A model generated the notes under the pieces. It saw only the letters and a program-made list of their open reading frames with translations, did no database searches and was not told where the DNA came from. A stretch of 9,637 nt of DNA. It comes from Planctomycetota bacterium (lineage in GTDB: Bacteria; Planctomycetota; DG-23; SLPQ01). Position numbers and translations under genes: made by a program. The stretch covers positions 1 through 9,637 of the forward strand of contig JAGHCE010000243.1 of assembly GCA_021160625.1 (NCBI GenBank), written 5' to 3'. Each line of letters opens with the position of its first letter. Positions within the stretch are counted from its first letter, which is position 1. This document shows, one piece after another, positions 1-5,900 of the stretch.

Positions 1-1729
1 AGAAGGGCTTGAGTTCTTTCGAGGCCCATCGTGACAGGGGCACGGGAAAGCCCATCTTGTCCTTTCTGTCCAGGATCTTTCGCGGAACGGACGGTGCGAC
101 CGCTTTTCGGAACAAGTACTTAAGGCGGCCGTTCTTGAATTTTGTGACGGGGGGAATCGAGGCCATCAGTTCCACGAGGCGGTGGTCGATAAGCGGCACG
201 CGCGATTCAAGCCCGTGCGCCATCGACGTGCGGTCCTCGACATGCAGGAGTGACTGAAGGTGCCCCTTGAGGTCGAAATTCATAATGCGGTTGATCTTGG
301 CGGCCGCGGCGTGTGAGTTGAAGCACGCTTCGAACTCCTCGAAAGTTCGCTCATGGTCCACCCGGATGTCCGCCGAAAGCAGCTGCTTCGTATCACTGAA
401 ACGGTCCATCAGGCGGTAGTAGCGCCGCGCCGGTTCATCAAACAGCCCCTTATTCCAGAAACCGCGCAGCATAGGAACGTAGCGTTCGAGGCTCGGCAGC
501 GAAGGCACGATGCTCTCGAGCGTAGCGACGTATCGGCTGCGGTGCGCGGTGTCCTCGATCGCGCCGCGAAGGCACTCCTCGAGGTAGGCGACGAGGTACC
601 TTGCATAGCCGATGAATATCTCATCGCCGCCCTGCCCTCCCAGGACGACCTTTACGTTCTCCGAAGCGAGTTTCGACACGTAGTACTGCGGAAAGACCCC
701 GGGCCCGGCCGCGGGTTCATCCATATGGTATATTATTTTGTCGATGGAAGAGACAAAATCCTCCGGCGTCAAAAAGGTCTCGAAATGGCGGGTGTTCGCC
801 GCCTTTGCGGTGATGCGCGCGTAGCCGGTTTCGTCGTAGTCTTTTCCCTCTTCGAAAGCGCCGGTAAAGGTCTTGAATTCCCGCCCCAGGAGGCGCGAAG
901 CGGTCATAACAATGGTCGAGGAATCAAGGCCCCCGGAAAGGTGCGCCCCCAGCGGGACGTCAGAGCGAAGCCGAAGGCGAACGGCATCCTCCACAAGTTC
1001 ACGAATCCGTTCTACGAAATACTCCTCCGGGCTGTCGGTATCGAGTTCAAAAGATATATCCCAGTATTTCTCCACCTTGGGGTCGCACCGGGGGCGCAGA
1101 ACGAGGTTGTGACCGGGTTCGAGTTTGCGGATGCCCTCAAAGAGGGTCGTTTCTCCCAGACAGAACTGAAACGAGAGGTACTGTCTGAGACCTTCGGCGT
1201 CGACCCGGCCCTTGAGGGCCCCCGATGCGAGGATAGCCTTTATCTCGCTCGCGAAGACGAAGCGCTTTCCGTCCCAGTAGTAGTAGAAGGGCTTGACCCC
1301 GATACGGTCGCGGCTGCAGAAAAGCGTGCGGCTTCGTCCGTCCCATATGGCGAACGCCCACATCCCGTTGAAGCGGGTGACGCAGTTTGTGCCCCACTGT
1401 TCATACGCGTGGATTATGGTTTCGGTGTCGCAGTGTGTACGAAAACGATGGCCGAGGGTTTCGAGTTCGCTGCGCAGTTCGCGGTAATTGTAGATGCAGC
1501 CGTTGAACGTGATCCAGATGGTGGAGTCCTCGTTGGATAACGGCTGTGCGCCCCCTTCGGGGTCTATTATCGCAAGGCGCTTGTGGGCGAGAACGCACGC
1601 GCCAAGCCTGTCCGCCCACAGCCCCTCGCCGTCGGGGCCTCGGTGGGCGATAGCCGCAAGCATGGCGGGAGCCGCTCGCAGGCCCCACGGTGTACTTTGT
1701 TCTCCGGCCACGCCGGCGATTCCGCACAT
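1..1729 (-). CDS. asnB: AsnB-type asparagine synthase / glutamine amidotransferase, 3' end cut by window edge
   Basis: Glutamine-dependent amidotransferase: the N-terminal half releases ammonia from glutamine, and the C-terminal half activates a carboxylate with ATP and amidates it. Reading the minus strand from the ATG at 1729 gives 576 uninterrupted codons to the window edge; the stop lies outside. The protein begins MCGIAG, so Cys2 is the class II (Ntn) nucleophile after Met removal. HRGPDGEG (residues 29-36), Arg51 and DTET (101-104) follow. The PP-loop SGGLDSS is at 265-271, GGQGGDE at 364-370 and HVEDRTSMAHGLESR at 496-510, all classic synthetase-domain motifs. An oddity is FNGC at 75-78, where most AsnB proteins have NGE. 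The start is 4 bases after the preceding glycosyltransferase stop, behind a strong GGAGGA. Homologues in polysaccharide clusters (for example WbpS in Pseudomonas O-antigen loci) are linked to uronic acid amidation; that role here is inference. Ordinary asparagine synthesis cannot be excluded. Confidence 0.93.
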   Translation of the reverse strand, partial: MCGIAGVAGEQSTPWGLRAAPAMLAAIAHRGPDGEGLWADRLGACVLAHKRLAIIDPEGGAQPLSNEDSTIWITFNGCIYNYRELRSELETLGHRFRTHCDTETIIHAYEQWGTNCVTRFNGMWAFAIWDGRSRTLFCSRDRIGVKPFYYYWDGKRFVFASEIKAILASGALKGRVDAEGLRQYLSFQFCLGETTLFEGIRKLEPGHNLVLRPRCDPKVEKYWDISFELDTDSPEEYFVERIRELVEDAVRLRLRSDVPLGAHLSGGLDSSTIVMTASRLLGREFKTFTGAFEEGKDYDETGYARITAKAANTRHFETFLTPEDFVSSIDKIIYHMDEPAAGPGVFPQYYVSKLASENVKVVLGGQGGDEIFIGYARYLVAYLEECLRGAIEDTAHRSRYVATLESIVPSLPSLERYVPMLRGFWNKGLFDEPARRYYRLMDRFSDTKQLLSADIRVDHERTFEEFEACFNSHAAAAKINRIMNFDLKGHLQSLLHVEDRTSMAHGLESRVPLIDHRLVELMASIPPVTKFKNGRLKYLFRKAVAPSVPRKILDRKDKMGFPVPLSRWASKELKPF

Positions 1730-1733
1730 ATCG

Positions 1734-2981
1734 TCATCCTCCGATTGATTTGTAAAGGTCCAGAAGCGTCCCGGCCTGGTTGCCCCAGCTGTACAACCGA
1801 CGCGCATTGCGGCGATTCGAAGAGGGGAAGTCCCCCCCAATGCACCGCGAACGGCAGTTCTTCACAGCATCGGCAATTTCGCGCGGGTTCGCCAATGGAT
1901 ATGAAGCCCCGATGCCGTTCGATTCGATTATTCTCGTCACCTCCGGCAGTCTCGCTGAGCATACCGGCACTAAGGCTTCGATGAACTCGAAGAGCTTGTT
2001 AGGCGTGCAGTATCGGTTGTTTATCAACCGCGAGCCGTCGTAGGGAATTACGCCGAGGTGCGCGTGGGCCGTGAAGGCGAGCAGCCGGTTCTGCGGTACC
2101 CATCCGCCGAAATGGACGTTGCGCAACCGTTGTCTTTTCACTATGGCGCGCAGGCGTGCCTCAAGCTTGCCGGCACCGAGCAGGAACAGGCGTAAGGAGG
2201 GCTCCACGAGCGAAAACGCGCGCACGAGATTCTCCAAATTCCGCTGTGGCGTGAAGGCCCCCTGGAAGAGCACCCGGAAGCCGTCCCTCGGTGCTTCAAA
2301 AAGCGTCAGAAATTCCTCTTCCGTGACGCTCGCATCCGAACTGCCCCGATAGGAATTGTAGATCACGGTCGGCGGCGTCACCCCGTAAGAGTGCGCTATA
2401 TGCGAAGCGGATGAAGGGTTGACCGTTATGACCGCATCGGCCCGTGAAATATAGCGGGCTTCCAGCGACCGCCACCGTCGCTGATGGTTGCCGCTGGGGA
2501 ATTGATAGGGGAAGAGTTCGTGGGAATCATATATCACCTGCGCCTCAGGGGCAAACCGCTGCCTTATTTCGAGCGCGGCAGGCAGGGTGTCGAGGTCATG
2601 GCAATGAATGCAGTGCCAGGGGCCATCGGGCGTGTTTTGAACGAAAAACGCCAGGTGCAGCGGATCGCCTTTTACCAGGGCGCGATACGCCCTCCTCAAC
2701 ACGCTATAGAGCGGCCACGGCAGCGCGCTCGCGACAGCGCCCTTGAGTCGGCCGGTGCCCGCCGGCGCCCGCCGCAAGTATGAGCGCGGCATAACCAGCT
2801 TCACCGAGGGATGAAGGTCACAGCCGCGGTACTCGACGGGAAGGCTGAGAATTGTCACCTCATACCCGGCCGCGGCGAGAGCGGCGGCTTCGGCCGTTAT
2901 GCGACGGTCGAGCTGGAGGGTATGCGCCGAAAGCATCAGCACGCGCCTCGGTGCCGCCCCGGTTGTTTCAGACCTCACCAC
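1734..2981 (-). CDS. GT4-like glycosyltransferase
   Basis: Cytoplasmic retaining glycosyltransferase of GT-B fold, predicted to transfer a sugar from a nucleotide-sugar donor to a growing lipid-linked glycan; donor and acceptor cannot be read from the sequence. The 415-residue length is normal for the GT4 group. Visible features are the first beta strand RVLMLSAH (13-20), HCHDLDTLPAA (126-136), YDSHELFP (151-158), the second-domain opening VLFQGAFTPQRNLENLVRAF (237-256), LLGAG, and the donor-binding segment TPNKLFEFIEALVPV (326-340) with Glu332 and a second acidic residue at Glu347. No transmembrane segment is evident. The start is a GTG at 2981, 6 bases after the preceding TAG, with only a weak GGA upstream. 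The next codon is also GTG, and an internal ATG at 2936 has a GAGG 9 bases upstream but would remove the first beta strand. The enzyme is clearly related to the C-terminal part of the glycosyltransferase at 7651, sharing YDSHEL, GVIPY and PNK.FE.I motifs. Confidence 0.9.
   Translation of the reverse strand: MVRSETTGAAPRRVLMLSAHTLQLDRRITAEAAALAAAGYEVTILSLPVEYRGCDLHPSVKLVMPRSYLRRAPAGTGRLKGAVASALPWPLYSVLRRAYRALVKGDPLHLAFFVQNTPDGPWHCIHCHDLDTLPAALEIRQRFAPEAQVIYDSHELFPYQFPSGNHQRRWRSLEARYISRADAVITVNPSSASHIAHSYGVTPPTVIYNSYRGSSDASVTEEEFLTLFEAPRDGFRVLFQGAFTPQRNLENLVRAFSLVEPSLRLFLLGAGKLEARLRAIVKRQRLRNVHFGGWVPQNRLLAFTAHAHLGVIPYDGSRLINNRYCTPNKLFEFIEALVPVCSARLPEVTRIIESNGIGASYPLANPREIADAVKNCRSRCIGGDFPSSNRRNARRLYSWGNQAGTLLDLYKSIGG
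1737..1742 (-). promoter_or_regulatory. Shine-Dalgarno site of the asnB-like gene
   Basis: GGAGGA on the minus strand, 7 bases before the ATG at 1729. The same bases encode the last Gly-Gly of the upstream glycosyltransferase, directly before its TGA. This placement supports both the chosen start and translational coupling of the two genes. Confidence 0.85.
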
Positions 2982-2987
2982 CGCTGT

Positions 2988-5900
2988 CTAATCCGCCCCC
3001 GTCAATTTGTAACTTTCGGCCTTCAGGTAGAAGGTTTCCCTGTAATCGTGCGTAAGCAGGATGACGGCTTCGCCCGCCCCGGTCTTGAAAACAACGCGCC
3101 AGGGTTCATTGCGGCCAGACAGGCTGTATACGTAGCGGTCACCTGATAGGATGTCGGCGTTCTTGACGGCCTTGGCGTAAGCCTTGAATTCCCGGCGGCC
3201 GCGCAGGTGTCCCCCGGCGCCGCTGTATGAGATTTCAAGTGCGTAGGATTTGCCCGGCGTGAGCCCCTTTAGCGTGAACCTCTGCGAAACATTGACGCAC
3301 GCGCCGCCGATAATCCATGCGCCCTGGTTGCGAGGGCCGAAATCCCGGCTGTCTATCAACGGCTTGCCGTCGAGGTTGAGTTCGAGGGGAAAGACCATCG
3401 GAAACTCCGGGCCGGTACGGCCGGCCGGTTCCGCTTTGGCATAGGCGCGGGGTGAGAAATACAGTTTCTGTGTCTGAAACAGCGCGCCCTCCGGCCGCGC
3501 CCCCGGCGAGCGCCTGAGCAAAACGCCCTTTTCTGTCGCGCCGCCCGCCCGCAGCTCTTCAAACGACAGCACATCCTCTGTCCCTTCGGGCGAGACCCTC
3601 GCGTAGTACACGCCGAAGGTGGGGTCGTAAAGGCGCCATTTCCCGTCCACGAACAGTTCCGCGACAGCATGGCCGTTGTTGGGAGGGAAATTGAGCAGCG
3701 AAATCGGCCTGCCTTTTATGCCTTCGAGTGCGCAGAAAGCCAGCAGAAGGTTGGCGAAGGTGCCGCAGCTGCCGCGCTGCTCCTCGACGGGTGTTACAAT
3801 GTTCTGTTTCGACGGGTTCCCTATGGTGAATGCGCACAGGTAGTCCATAAAGCGGCAAATCTTCTCGTGATCGGAAAGGTCCTGTTCGGCGCCGAGAATC
3901 CCGTTTCGCACGGCGGCCAGCGCGGCAGGTATCGCGAGACCGTAGATTCGAAGCGGGTTATTGGTGTCGGCGCTCCCAAGAAGTGCACTTTCCCTGTTGA
4001 CGTAGACCTTGACCTGCCGCAGGAGAAGCCGCGGCTGCCCCGAAAAGCGGCTGACTTCGAGCGACAGCCTCCTCGTCCTGCAGGGCTCGGCCGGTATCAG
4101 CCGGTGAACCATATCACTCACCCCGCTGCATTTCGCCAGCACTTTGGTACCACCGGGTCGTGCCGCCGACACAGTGTAGTCGCTACCGTGGTTTTTCTCG
4201 CTCTCCCATATGATGTCCACGGCGGCGACTTCGGCCTCCCAGGGAAACTCTATTGTGAACCCCTGTGGGCCCCCCTTGCCGACCGCCGCCGCGTAATCGT
4301 CCGCCTGGTCGCCATCGAAGGCGTTTTCCACCGGATGGCCGTCATACATTCGGCTTGAAGACACGACCCGCGCACAAGGGGCGATATTCACCATATTGAT
4401 ACCGGGCAGTTCCGGCAGCCCCGGCGGCAGCGGCGCGACCACCTTCACCTCTCGCAAGAGCAGCCGCTGCTGTCCGGCGGTTTCATACACGGTTGTCCTC
4501 AGTCTGCTAAGCGGCCGGTCTTGCCCAAGCCCGATAAGGTGATGCATACCGCTTGCATTTTCCAACGATGCCAGCGGGACGGTCGAACCGTCGGTATCGA
4601 CCGATTCCACCGTGTACCGGGTGGCCCGATTCTGTTCGCTTTCCCATATGAATTCCAGCCATCTTGCGGTTACCGGCTCTTCGAGTTTCAGCTCAAAGGT
4701 GTACGGCAGCGGCCCCGGTTTCGCCGCCACGTAGTCATCGTAAGGGTCGCCGTCGAGGGCGTTTTCGAACGAGTGCTCCGCGTAAGTTTCAACAGAGACT
4801 TCAGCGCTCGCGCCCCTTGCGAAGTCGACCGGTCTGCCAGAGGTAATGACGGGGACGCCTTGCTTGTAAGCCTGGTAGTAGTAAGCCCATTTCTCGGCAT
4901 ACTGCTCGAAGAACCAGTCGCCGGTCTGTTCGGCAAGCGCCGCAAGCTGGTCGGCATGGTACTTCTGGTAGTCGGGGCCTACATACCACCCCATATCATT
5001 GGGCCGCAATATGAATTCGGCCTGTTTCCATCGCCCGTCGCCGGTACACTTCCAGATGCCTCTTCTAAGCGGCGTGAGTTCCAGCCTGTTGCCCTCGTTG
5101 TCGGCCCGAACCTTGAGGACGAACTCTCCGGGCGCGACATCGCGGTATTGAATCACGATTTTCATAGGAGCAACGTCGAAGCAGTCCTCATACTCGCGCT
5201 CGGGGAGTGCGGCTTTGAAAAACACGTTGTGCCTTGCGCCGCCGGGCAGGCTTGAGTCGCGAAGGGCGTAGCCGTTTCTGAAACCGCGTACGGTCCGGCC
5301 GTCGGTCTTATGGGAGCGGCGCCAGTCCACGCCCGAAATCGCGGGATAGGCATCCAGTTCGCCTTCGGTCCCCACATCGATTGTCGTGGCTTTATTCGTG
5401 GCCGGGTCGACAATCCATATCTTGTCGATTTCCGGCGAGCGGGTGCCCTGGAGCCAGTCAATCTGGCAGAGGAGTTCCTTTTGGGGGTTCTGGTCGTAGC
5501 GCGACCAGTAGCCGTTGTCATAGGTATGGAGACGGTTGCGCAGCGTGCTTACCAGGTCTTCGTAGAGCCGCCGGTTTGCGGCATTGTCGAGCAATTTCAT
5601 CGCTTCGCCGATTGAAACGGCACAGACCAGGTGTGCGTTCAGCACGTGAGTCTTCTGTGGAATCTCCTCGGCGAAAAGCCCGCCGTCCTTCGACCGCGTC
5701 GAAACTCCCCCGTTGGCTACCGACAGCCCATATGCGTTCAACACTTTCTGAAGATGTTCAAGCACCTCGTTGCGGGGAGCCAGGCCGTTTTCCGCAGCGT
5801 AGCGAAGCGCTTTGATCACGTAGGCCTGGCCGAAAGCGCTCTGCCACGGTTTGTCTGTATAGATGTCATTGTAGCAGTTTTCAAAGTCGTAGTGGTAGAG

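Noticed and set aside
353..1540. Long plus-strand open frame of 395 codons opposite the asnB-like gene
   Set aside because: The minus strand here encodes an unmistakable AsnB with all motifs. The plus-strand translation has no recognisable domain and is explained as an antisense shadow in GC-rich coding DNA.
2934..2936. Internal ATG as the start of the left-hand glycosyltransferase (GAGG 9 bases upstream)
   Set aside because: It would remove the first beta strand (RVLML) of the GT-B fold and leave a gap of about 50 bases in an otherwise tightly packed operon, so the GTG at 2981 or 2978 is preferred.
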